Of a stretch of DNA of 64,000 nt, positions 21,071-31,729 are shown piece after piece. Positions within the stretch are counted from its first letter, which is position 1. Each line of letters opens with the position of its first letter. Source of the stretch: Kitagawia praeruptora. Taxonomy: Eukaryota; Streptophyta; Magnoliopsida; Apiales; Apiaceae. The position numbers and the translations under genes are program-made. The DNA lies in contig CM075348.1 of the NCBI GenBank assembly GCA_037693485.1, forward strand, positions 125,127,609-125,191,608, read 5' to 3'. Under the pieces are notes generated by a model. It saw only the letters and a list, made by a program, of their open reading frames with translations, searched no databases and was not told the origin of the DNA.

Positions 21071-22604
21071 TGTGATGTATATTCTAGTGACTTTTGCCAC
21101 TCTTGGCGAGAAGAACACTATCATGTCTCCTCCCTTGGCATACTGCTTTTTTGTTCTTTTTTTAGCTCTTTACAGACTGATTTTGCCTTTAGAACAAAGC
21201 ATGCAATATTTGCTTTTGAGAAAAATTTAAGATTAAAGGGAAAAGAAGCCAAGTGAATTGCAAGATAGTTTCTATCATTTTTGTTTTTGTTTTAGCATCT
21301 TGTTCTGCCTTATCACATCATGTTAGTCACAGAGACATGCCTGTTTAACTCTAATAACAAGCCTAATTGTTTGTAATGCTTTGCATTAATTACATGACCT
21401 CTTAACTGAGGGAACCTCTAGTTGTAGAGTTTCTACTTGCTTTGTACTTGTAATAGGCATCAAGTCCTAGTTGTGTAACTGTACTTATGTAGTCAAGAAT
21501 AATGCTTGAAAGAAGTTCCAAGGTTCATGCCTCAAGCAAGAAGATGAAGACTATCAAATAAATCACAGTTGGGATTTAAAGAAATGAAGAATTTGCCTAA
21601 GTACCAATTCGAGAAGTACTTTTGTCTATTCGAGAAGTCTAGCATTCGAGAAGTCAGGGATTCGATATCTCAAGACACTGTTCGATATCTTTGAATGCAC
21701 TATTCGATATCTCAGAGATTCGACATGTCTAAATGCTCTATTCGAGAACTCAAGAAGTCAACAAGTCAAAGTGGTATTCGAGTTCTCAAAGAGTAAACAA
21801 GTCAAAGTTCCATTCGATATCTCAAGGACTCAGAAAGCTATTCGATATCTCAGGGATTCGACATGTCAAAATGCTCTATTCTACAACTCAAGGATTCCCA
21901 GAGAAAAGAGCTATTCGAGAAGTGATTCGATATGTCATATAATAGTATTTGAGAACCCAAAGTTATCGATCAAGTCAATCTTAGTTCTCGAATCACTTAC
22001 TTAGTCACTTCTCGAATACATTCTTAGAGACAAAATACTGAAGAAATTTTACAAGTCTGAAACCTGCAACAAGCCAATGCACTTTATGGACCACAATCTG
22101 TAATGTGCTCTGGAAAGCTTACAAGGAAGCTTGGAGAGATATAGAAGAGACAAAGGGCTAAAGAAGTGGATCTGAACAGGCTTTGCAAAGTCAAATCTGT
22201 AACCGTTTGGACACTTACTCAAAAAGGATAGACAGACTAGAAAGTAATTTGTTCAGCTACCTTATTTGCAGTAAGTAGGTCGTATCCATGTTCTATAAGG
22301 ATACAGCCTCACTTCCTTAGTTGTTAACTTTTGAGGAGTCAAGTTTTTCATACATTGTAAGTCATATCTCTCTGAGAAAAATTGAAGCTGAGAATACTAT
22401 CATTTGTATTCACAGATTGTAGCAACATTTATCTAATACAGTATTAGATTAAAGTGATATCGTGTCTTGTGTTGTTTTTATCCGCACTCATATATTTGCA
22501 CACACAAACACTTATCTTGCTACATAGACTCAAGAACAAGAAAAGTTCAAGAATCCATTCACCCCCCCCCCTCTGTATTCTTTTACTGTATTCAATACTC
22601 GACA
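21071..22604 (+). repeat. 5' LTR of B
   Basis: About 1.53 kb. The right end (CTCGACA, two bases before the PBS) is firm; the left end (TGTGATG) is estimated. It holds the 11-bp motif array at 21608-22016. A weak TATA-like TATAAGG lies at 22293-22299, and a C10 run is close to the 3' end (22561-22570). Confidence 0.75.
21608..22016 (+). promoter_or_regulatory. Array of TTCGAnnnnTC motifs with TTCnnGAA dyads in the B LTR
   Basis: Within 330 bp there are about 14 copies of TTCGA-nnnn-TC or close variants: TTCGAGAAGTC-type at 21608, 21629, 21645 and 21914; TTCGATATCTC-type at 21661, 21681, 21703, 21813 and 21841; TTCGACATGTC at 21719 and 21857; TTCGAGAACTC at 21741; TTCGAGTTCTC at 21777; TTCGATATGTC at 21926. 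Two inverted copies (TTCTCGAA) follow at 21985 and 22009. Seven contain TTCnnGAA, the two-unit core of a heat-shock element. No perfect three-unit element is present. Lying upstream of the putative TATA, the array is a candidate enhancer; heat responsiveness is inference only. Confidence 0.55.
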
Positions 22605-22606
22605 AG

Positions 22607-22621
22607 TGGTATCAGAGCGGG
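22607..22621 (+). other. PBS of B
   Basis: TGGTATCAGAGCGGG lies two bases after the LTR and is complementary to the 3' end of initiator Met tRNA. Confidence 0.92.
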
Positions 22622-22649
22622 CTGTTTATTCAAAAACAGAAAAACGATC

Positions 22650-25076
22650 ATGAGTTCGAATACACCAAAGACTACAGGAACGGTGAAAGTCCCTAAGTTT
22701 GACAAAGAGAATTACAAACTCTTGAAGATAAAAATGATGTTATTCATCAAAGCCTCTCATCCTTTATATCCTGAGATTCTCAAGATTGGTCCCTTTGTTC
22801 CACAACAAGAAATACCTGAGAAGACTGTTGGAACCATATCTGTTCCAAGATCTTATGTGGCCAAGGAACCATCCAAATGGACAGAATCAGAAAAGGAGAA
22901 GGTTGCCCTTGACAGTCATCTCATGTTGCTGATTATAGATTCCATGGACATGTCAATGTTTGCAAACATTGCATCATGCACATCTGCCAAAGAAATGTGG
23001 GATCACATTGAGGTGTTATGTGAAGGAACGAATGAGGTCAAGGAGAACAAGAAACAGATACTGGTCACACAGTATGAAGCTTTCATGGCACAGCCCAAGG
23101 AAAGCATCACTGAGATGTTTGAGAGATTTCACAAGCTAGTTACTGAGTTGCTAATGAATGGCAAGGTTTACAACACCAAAGAGTTGAACATGAAATTTCT
23201 GCTATCTTCACCAAATCATCTAGAGCAAAGGGTCATTTCTCTAAGGGAAAAAGATTTGAACAAAGTTACATATGATGTGCTCTATGGGGTTTTAAAAACT
23301 CATGAGCTTGAGTTGCTTCAGAAAAGGGCTATCCAAGCCAACCAAGGTAGAATGATAAACACATCATGTGCCTTGATTGTCAACAAATCTATTCAAGACC
23401 TAGAAGCATCTACAAGCCAACTGAGGATAGAGGAGATAGTAGATGATGAAGAAAATGAAGCTGAGGTTAGTGAACCTGTTGAGGAGAAGGAGGAAGAAGA
23501 GTTTTACACTCTTGAAGAACTAGATGGGATGGAAAACACTTCATATGCTTTCATGGCCAGAAAATTTCCAAACATCATATTCAAGAGGAATCAACCCTTC
23601 AAACCTAAAACCCAAAACTATTCATTCAACAAAAGCAAGACACCTGTGAAACCAAACAAGAGTAAATTTAAAACCAGCCATGTGGATAGGTCATCTGTAA
23701 GGTGTTATAGATGTAGTGACCTAGGGCATTTTGCCAGTGAATGCAAGAAGCCTAAAAAGAAGGATAAAGAGTTTTTGGAACTTGAAGCTAAGTATGAGGC
23801 CCTTCTGAGAAAGCAGACACAAGGTAAGGCCTATATAGCTGAAGGGAAGTGTTAGGATGATTCTGATAGTGATGGAGAGGAACAAGAATTTTGCAACTAT
23901 GCCTTGATGGCCAATTCCAAGGATGACACATCTCCATCAGACTCTCAGGTACCATCTCTCACTACTATAGACATGTCTATTTCTGAGTATAAATGCATGA
24001 TTGAACAACTATCTGTTGAAATGTTTAATATTCATTCTGGTATGACTGCTGCTAATGAGGAAATTGCTAAACTGTCTACTAGAAATGAAATGTTAATCAA
24101 AAAGAATGAGGAACTTGAGCTAACTGCTATGCAAGTAGAAAACCTTAAGAAAGAAGTTGAATATTTATATAATAAGGTTTTATGTGCTGGTCTAGTGCAA
24201 TCCTCCTGTGAGAAAATTCAAGCAAAACCCAAGGCTGCTATTGGACTTGACTATGGCACTCTTAACCAGAGAAAAGGCTATGCTGTCATTGAAGATGACA
24301 CTGCTATTCAAGAGGAAGTCCCTCACATCTTGAAAAAGACTAAGACTCCTATTTTTAAACATCCAACACTTGAAATTGATGAGGAAGCCTTACTCATCAA
24401 GCAAATGTTGAATGATGAGGATGAGGCACAGTCCAGTGAACAACAGGCATCCTCCAAGAGTAAGAGTATCAAAGCCAAAGCCAAGGAGCCAGTAGGTAAT
24501 AGACCTAAGATTGAAAAGTTTGTGAAATTCATTTCAGCTGGAAATCATGAATCTGAAAAGAAAGTGACTAAGAAGAAACAGAACAGAAATGGCAAGCTAG
24601 GGATCAATAAAGATAACAACTATGCTTATATGCCTAATGCCCCAAGGAAAACTTGTCAAAACTGCTTTAGTACCAATCATTTAACTCATGCATGCAAGAA
24701 ACCTATTGGTAGTGTACCTAAACCTTTCTATGATTGTTCTGTACCTCTAAGACAGAGAGATGCACCATTTTGTGATAAATATGACTGTATGTCATGCAAT
24801 ATGAATGTTATGACTAGTTGTTTCAATTTGATAAGGCAATTCATTGATGGTTGTATCAGTCACAATTCTCACACACACTACACAAGGTCAAAGTCTTCAA
24901 GTCCTCCTAAAGCAAGGAAGGTACCTTTGTCACCTAAGTCTGAGACCTCAGGCTCAAAGACTTCTAACAGTGACAAGAAGACTAACACCAAGAAAGTTAA
25001 TAAGCATGTTGTTTATGATAAAACTGTTTCTAAGTCACATGGACCCAAACTTTTTTGGGTACCAAAGGAGAAGTAA
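22650..25076 (+). pseudogene. gag: Gag of B, with one premature stop
   Basis: ATG at 22650 (MSSNTPKTTGTVKVPKFD), frame open to TAG at 23853-23855, then open again in the same frame to TAA at 25074-25076, about 808 codons in all. Copia Gag features are present (MWDHIEVLCEGTNEVKENKK, FERFHKLVTELL), with two CCHC knuckles: CYRCSDLGHFASEC (about 23703) and CQNCFSTNHLTHAC (about 24655). An acidic linker and a coiled-coil-like segment lie between them. The TAG falls where A has a Trp codon in a similar context, so a G-to-A change is likely. Pol starts in the -1 frame across the last 22 bases, near a T6 run (25051-25056); programmed frameshifting or an indel would both explain this. Confidence 0.85.
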
Positions 25077-28000
25077 TACCTTTGTGTTTGCAGGGCAAAG
25101 AAAGTGAAAAGAAGGTCATGTGGATTTTGGACAGTGGATGCTTAAATCATACGACTGGTGATATGGCCCTGTTATCACAGTATGAGGAGAAGGCTGACCC
25201 AATGGTTGCTTTTGGAGATGACAGCATAGGTAACACATTGGGATATGACAAGTTGAAAGTTGGAAATGTCATCATTGAAGATGTAGCACTGGTCAAGGGA
25301 CTCAAGCATAATCTGCTAAGTGTTGGTCAGTTTACTGATAGGGGATTCAAGGTGGATTTTGACAAAGATGAATGTTTGATCACCCACAAGAAGACTGGTG
25401 ATTTTACTCTATCTGGAGTAAGGAAAGGAATTCTGTTTGTAGCAAATACGGACTCTGCAAACAAGGACAAAATTTGTTGCTTCTACTCAAAAGCATCAAA
25501 TGAAGATTGTTGGTTGTGGCACAAGAGATTATCACACCTGAACTTCAAAGACATTAATTCTCTGGTCAAAAGAGAGCTAGTGAGAGGCATGCCCACACTT
25601 GAATTCTGTCAAGAAGGAGTGTGTGAGGCTTGTCAAAGAGGAAAAAATGAAAAGATCGAGCCACAAGTCAAAGACATTGACATCAATAACCACGCCCCTA
25701 CAACTCATTCATATGGACTTGTTTGGGCCTGTCAATATTATGTCACTAGGAAGAAAGAAGTATGCCTTAGTGATGGTTGATGACTTGACAAGGTATACAT
25801 GGGTGGAATTTCTGGCATCAAAAGATGAGGCTCCACAAGTAATCATTGAGCACATAAAGAGAGTTGACAAGGAAGCAAAGGCCAACAATGCATGTGTGAT
25901 TGTATTAAGAAGTGATAATGGAATAGAGTTCAGAAATGCCATACTTGAAGCATTCTGCAAAGAGAATGGAATTTCTCAGCAATTCTCTACTCCAAGGACT
26001 CCACAACAAAATGGAGTTGTTGAGAGAAAGAATAGAACTCTAATTGAGGCTGCTAGAACAATGTTGCTTGATGCAAAGATGCCTACATGTTTTTGGGCTG
26101 AGGCTGTGAGCACTACATGCTATATCCAGATCAGAACCCTCATCAACAAAAACACTGGAAAGACACCTTACAATTTGATGACTGGAAAGAAGCCTACTCT
26201 AAAGTATGTTCATACTTTTAGAAGCAAATGCTTTGTATTGAAGGATAATTCAGAATATGTTGGAAAATTCGATGCAAATGCATTTGAAGGAATTTTTCTT
26301 GGCTACTCTATGGAAAGAATTGCATACAAAGTTTATGTCATCAGTCAAAAGAAAATTATGGAAAGCACAGATGTGACATTTGATGACAGCAAACTACCTT
26401 GATTAGAAGAAGCCAATGATGAAGATAAAGATCCATTAAAGTTTGATAATCTAGATGATTCTGATGAAGAGATTGAAACTAGAGTTGAAACTGAAGTTCA
26501 ACAAACTCAAGTGAATGATGAAGCAAGAGAAGAATTTGTGCCAATCAACAGTGGAGAAACAAGCATCCAAGACACACCTATGAATAGTGGCAACTTCACA
26601 GGGGGAAGAAATGAGAATGATCATGACTTGGATGATGAAGCAACATCAAGAGTGAGAAATCAGACTGAGCATTCAAGGAAATGGGATAGATCACATACTG
26701 CAGACCAAATCATTGAAGATGCAAATGCAGGAGTAAGAACTAGGAGAGCAACTCTAAATGACTGCCTCTATGGTTGCTTTCTATCTCAAGTTGAGCCTAA
26801 AAAACTTGATGATGCATTGATGGACCCCGACTGGATAATTGCTATGCAAGAGGAGCTGAATCAATTTGAAAGGAGCAAAGTATGGGAACTTGTGCCTGCA
26901 ACAAAAGATAGAACCATTGTTGGAACAAAATGGGTTCTGAAGAATAAGATGGATGAAAATGGTGTAATCATAAGAAACAAAGCAAGGTTGGTTGCAAAAG
27001 GATACTCTCAATAGGAAGGCATTGATTATGATGAGACATTTGCCCATGTTGCTAGATTGGAAGCCATCAAAATCTTCTTGGCATTTGCTGCTCATTCAAA
27101 CTTTAAAGTTTATCAAATGGATGTCAAGAGTGCATTTCTGAATGGAGAGTTGGAAGAAGAAGTTTATGTGCAACAACCAATTGGCTTTGAGGATCCACAC
27201 TTCCCAGAATTTGTCTACAGATTGCTTAAGGCATTGTATGGACTTAAGCAGGCTCCAAGGGTATGGTATGATACTCTATCACAATTTTTTCTTGAAAATC
27301 AATTCACTAGAGGCACATTGGACAAAACCCTGTTTTACAAGAAGCATGGTGATGATATTATCCTAGTTCAGATCTATGTGGATGATATCATATATGGGTC
27401 TACAAATGAGAAGCTGTGTGAGAAATTCTCTAAACTCATGCAGAGCATATATGAGATGAGTATGATGGGAGAGTTGACATTCTTTCTTGGGTTGCAAGTC
27501 AGTCAAAGGAAGGATGGTATCTTTATCAATCAAACCAAGTACATCAAGGATTTATTGAAAGAAGTTTGACTTAGAAGACTGCTCACTTGCAAAGACACCC
27601 ATGGCCACTGCCACTAAATTAGATGAAGATGCTAAAGGCAAGAAAGTAGATATCTCAGTCTACAGAGGCATGGTTGGTTCTCTACTCTATCTCACTGCAA
27701 GTAGGCCAGACATCATGTTTGCTACATGTTTGTGTGCAAGATTTCAATCAAATCCAAAAGAATCACATTTGATTGCTATAAAAAGGATCTTTAGATATCT
27801 GAAGGGCACTCCAAACTTGAGTTTATGGTATCCTAATGACACAGGGTTCAATCTGGTTGGTTATTCTGATGCTGATTATGCTGGATGCAGAGTGGATAGG
27901 AAAAGCACATCAAGTAGTTGTAAGTTTCTTGGACAAAGGTTAGTCTCTTGGTATAGCAAGAAACAACAATCTGTGTCAACTTCTACAGCTGAGGCTGAAT

Positions 28001-28329
28001 ACATAGCTACTGGAAGTTGCTGTGCTCAAGTGCTTTGGATTAGAAACCAACTTAGAGATTATGGACTTGTGTTGGAAAGAATTCCAATCATGTGTGACAA
28101 CACAAGTGCAATCTCTATAGTTGCCAATCCTGTCAATCATTCTAGAACAAAGCACATTGACATCAGATATCATTTCATTAGAGAACATGTAACTAATGGA
28201 ACCATTGAGTTGCATTATGTCTCTACAGATAAACAACTAGCTGACATATTCACTAAGCCATTAGATGAAGCCACCTTCACAAGGTTGGTTAGTGAGATTG
28301 GAATGCTGAATTCTTCAGATTCTGGCTAA
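25055..28329 (+). pseudogene. pol: Pol of B: protease, integrase, RT, RNase H (disrupted)
   Basis: Order PR-INT-RT-RH, as in copia. The protease has WILDSGCLNHTTGD (25122). Integrase has its zinc-binding part (WHKRLSHLNF, then CEACQRGK), catalytic-core phrases MDLFGPV, RSDNGIEF and PQQNGVVERKNRTL, and the C-terminal GIFLGYS. RT has GTKWVLKNK, MDVKSAFLNG and YVDDIIYGS. RNase H has SDADYAGC and STAEAEYIATGSC and ends with a full QLADIFTKPLD tail, stop at 28327-28329. Damage: a frameshift at about 25640-25690, TGA at 26400-26402, TAG at 27012-27014 (A has CAG there), and a frameshift at about 27555-27570. The complete domain order shows what A has lost. Confidence 0.9.
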
Positions 28330-29183
28330 GTGAATATATCAACTAAGTTGTTGTAGCAGTAAACACTTACTTTATTTAAATGCTCAATATTTTTGAAGTA
28401 AGTGTTGGCTAAAATATATGATTTATAAATATTTCCAATCTGCTGCATATATCAGAAAATCATATTTTGCCAACTTGAAATTTCTGTGAAATTTTGAGAA
28501 CATCACTATTTAATCTGTTGGAATATTCTTTATAAAATATGTCTGGTAGATTTTCAAAAGATAGTGAAAATTGAGTTTCTATGAGTAAAAAGAATAGTTC
28601 GATAAGTCAGACTTCTCGAATGGTTCATTTCATTATTAGTGGTCGACTTCTCTAACAAGCCTATTCAGGACACTCTTGAGTTCTCGAATAGTGTCTTTTA
28701 GAGAACTCGAACAGAGACATGAGTGAGTTCTCGAATAAGGTATTTAAGTTCTCTATTGATAGAGTTCTCGAATAGCATGTTTGAGTTCTCGAATCATTTG
28801 AAAAGGCTGATTTCTCGCTGAATTTTAACCGATTTTGGATTTTTATTCAAAATTCAGAATTACTCATAAAAACATATCTTACCTAATTTAGAATTTATTC
28901 TAAGTTAGATAACTGCCAGCTGTGAGTTACAACATGCTTGAGTTATCGATTAAGCCTTTCTTGACTTATCGAATAGTTGTTTTCTACTTCTCGAATGCCT
29001 GACTTGTCGATACAAAACATATGTCTAATCGACAATTCTAGTACTTCATACCTATACAACTCTACATCTATTCGATTCACTTCATTCGATTTCTCAAGCA
29101 TCTAAACTCCCAAAACCTCTGAAAACCCTAATTGCAAAAGCTTAATTTCTTTCAACCTTCATTCTCTTCTCTTCTATATACAA
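28330..29183 (+). promoter_or_regulatory. Pol to third-ORF spacer of B with inverted motif array
   Basis: 854 bp without coding capacity. From 28598 to about 29010 it repeats the B LTR motif in the opposite orientation: GACTTCTCGAA or GAGTTCTCGAA at 28610, 28678, 28725, 28762 and 28783, GAGAACTCGAA at 28701, GACTTATCGAA at 28963 and ACTTCTCGAA at 28986. Six contain TTCTCGAA (28613, 28681, 28728, 28765, 28786, 28988). The array ends about 190 bp before the third ORF's ATG, and a TATATA-like stretch (29176-29180) lies just before that ATG. It may be an internal promoter for a separate mRNA; a spliced message is the alternative. Confidence 0.5.
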
Positions 29184-31729
29184 ATGGCAAACACCCAACT
29201 AACCATACCCATTTAAACAAATTTCATCGCAATAACTAACGATGTGGAAGCACCTAATACAAACTTCAAGTGCTTTGTACGCTGGATGTCAGAATCATAT
29301 ATCAAGAGTGCACTATCATCCAACCCAACTCTGTATCTAGACCTCCTAGAACTGTTTTGGAGAACTGCCACCGAGGAAGTCATTGCCCTCGAGAATGCTA
29401 TAACCTCCTACGTAGTCTATTGCAAGATTCAAGGCCAGGATATTATTATTACTACAGCAGACATGAATCAAGCACTGGAATTACAACAAGAGTTATATGA
29501 CACACTGGCCACAAATACATAGTTGGAAGAATTCTTTGAATTCATCAACTACTCAGATGTGATCAATCTTGGGAATCTAAATAGGAAGCATCTGCGAAAA
29601 GAGTGGAGTTATGTGTTTACCACCATTCTTCAAGTCTTCACAGCAAGGAAGTCAAGCTTCGATCAAATTAGTGTACCTGCACAGCAAATAGGCTATGCCT
29701 TGGCTTATGGGAGAAAGATAGATGTTGGTCAAATTATTCTACAGGAGCTATATGGGAGACTTGGCAAGAACACAGCCAAGAGAGGTACTGAAATTTTCTT
29801 CCTTCGATTTATTCAATCTGTACTTAACTTTGAAAATGCTAAATTGATTGAATTGCCTGGAGTAGATAACAGTAGAATAGGCTACCCTAGGTCCATGACA
29901 AAACTTATTTTTGGTAATTTGGAGACTAGGAATGATGTGGATGTAAGACTCAAAATAACTCCCCATATGGAGAGTCTATTTAGGACTTACCCCCACAACA
30001 TGCCAACATTTGACTCAAAGTCACAGTTAGCACAGCCTAAGCAAGTAGTACAAGATGCTAACCCAAGGCTTGCTAATCAACCCTCTCAACCAAACACTCT
30101 ACCACACAGTGAGCCAACTGCATCATCCTCTCAAAAGGGTGATGTTAGTAAAAAGAAGAGAAAGGAAGTAATGTCTACACCCTTGAACATATTATCTGAA
30201 GCAGCATTGGCTGTGGAATTCGGTATAGGTAGTGAGGAACCTGAGTCACCCTTACAGAGGCCAAAGAGGAAGAAATCTAGGACCACCTCTTCAGTCACAC
30301 AAATGGCTAAAGTTGTAAAATCAGGGGCACAAAGTTCACTGGATGTATCCTCTCAATAGGGTGCATCTATAGAATCAAGCATCCTCCCCAATGCACCTAT
30401 TTGTATAGAGTCAGCACATGGGAGTGATAAGGCTGGCACAATACTGAGTGGAGAGCACATCACAATTGAAACTCCCTCTATCTCTCAGGGGGAGTTGCCA
30501 AAATCTAATCTACAAAACACTTCTCTTCCAGAATCTACCACTCATATTTCTTTGGAGCTTGCAACTCAAACAATTGAGGAGCAAGGCATTGATCATCAAG
30601 AATTCTCTTCTCTTGATGAGCCAATGGATTCAAGTGACTTGGTGCATGACACCTTGCTCACCTCCCAGGACCCACATTTAGATGGTGAGGGAATGCATGC
30701 TGGGGCATATCCTAATGACACCATCACAAACACAGAGGTTCCATTAGTTGTCACTAGAGACTCTGTGCCTGTGTCAACTACTGGTGTAACTCATCCCACT
30801 TCTGTGGAGACACCAGTAGTAGAGTCAATCCATTCGGTTGCAGAAATTGCATCTGTAACTGAGGAGTCTAGCTTGCCTAGCTCTAGCTCTGACTTTATGA
30901 CACAATGGCTGAAGCTTGTGCAACATGACAGTGCTTCAGGATCAGGGTCTGTTCCACAACAATTGACAATTGAAGCACTTCAAAGCTTAATTGTGGATCA
31001 GATCCCTGAGTTCACAAAGATTGCTTAGAACCTCCTCACTGCAAACCTGCCAAATCCTGACTATGAAGCTATTCTCTTATGCCACAGATATGATGTGGAG
31101 CTACAGAAGGCAAAGATAATAGATGATACTGAGAGAGATGGCAATGTAGATGCCTGGTTACAAGGACAGTTTGATATTCCTCTCTTAGACAGTCTTCAGT
31201 ATCTCAGAGAAGAGTACATCACTTCACTAGGGTCCAATGCCAAATCTCTCACCCCTAGTGATGTGTATGAAGTAGTGAATGACAGCTACAAGGGCATTCT
31301 CAAGGCTGCACACTACCTTGAAAAGGGTCTAAAGACAGAAGTTAATGAAGTGTGTACAGCCACAACCAAGGAGGTGCATGATATAAAGAGGACTTTTGAT
31401 TCCAAATTCCCTCAATTGGAGACTGTAGTCAAGGATATTCTAGCCTGCAAGTCTACCTGCACCAAGATGGACAATGGTTTAGCCATTCTCAAAGATGATG
31501 CCACAGGCCTAGGGCACAAATTCCAAAATCTCACTGATCAGACAACTGAGGCCAATGCCATGCTTAGGACACTTTTTGCCAATCAGTATGGAGATAAGCT
31601 AATCACTGAAGTCCCAGTGCATGATATGACTAGGTTTGAAGTGCAGAGACTTAAAGAACAATCCCTGTATGGCTTCAAATCTACTCAATTGTTCAACAAG
31701 GTAGATGCACTTGAAAAGGAGGTAGCCAC
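29184..31729 (+). pseudogene. Third ORF of B, part 1 (N-terminal)
   Basis: ATG at 29184 (MANTQLTIPI), then one frame to the C insertion with four in-frame stops: TAA 29214, TAG 29520, TAG 30357, TAG 31026. The first ~290 codons resemble the plant-transposon domain common in SIRE-type third ORFs (SYIKSALSSNPTLYLDLLELF, LRKEWSYVFTTILQVF, QQIGYALAYGRKID). A Ser/Thr/Pro-rich and acidic linker follows, with a basic RPKRKKSRTTS patch (about 30260), then a helical, coiled-coil-like region (about 31300-31720). No catalytic motif or membrane segment is evident. At 31724 the frame passes to 43521 if element C and one TSD copy are removed. Confidence 0.8.
31725..31729 (+). repeat. TSD of element C (left copy)
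   Basis: GCCAC directly precedes TGTTCGC of C's left LTR and is repeated at 43521-43525 after its right LTR. Confidence 0.95.

Noticed and set aside
21608..22016. Evenly spaced short repeats suggesting a CRISPR-like array
   Set aside because: Plant LTR context, 11-bp degenerate motif, no constant repeat/spacer pattern.
21608..22016. Canonical three-unit heat-shock elements
   Set aside because: I searched for GAAnnTTCnnGAA and TTCnnGAAnnTTC and found only two-unit or wrongly spaced versions.
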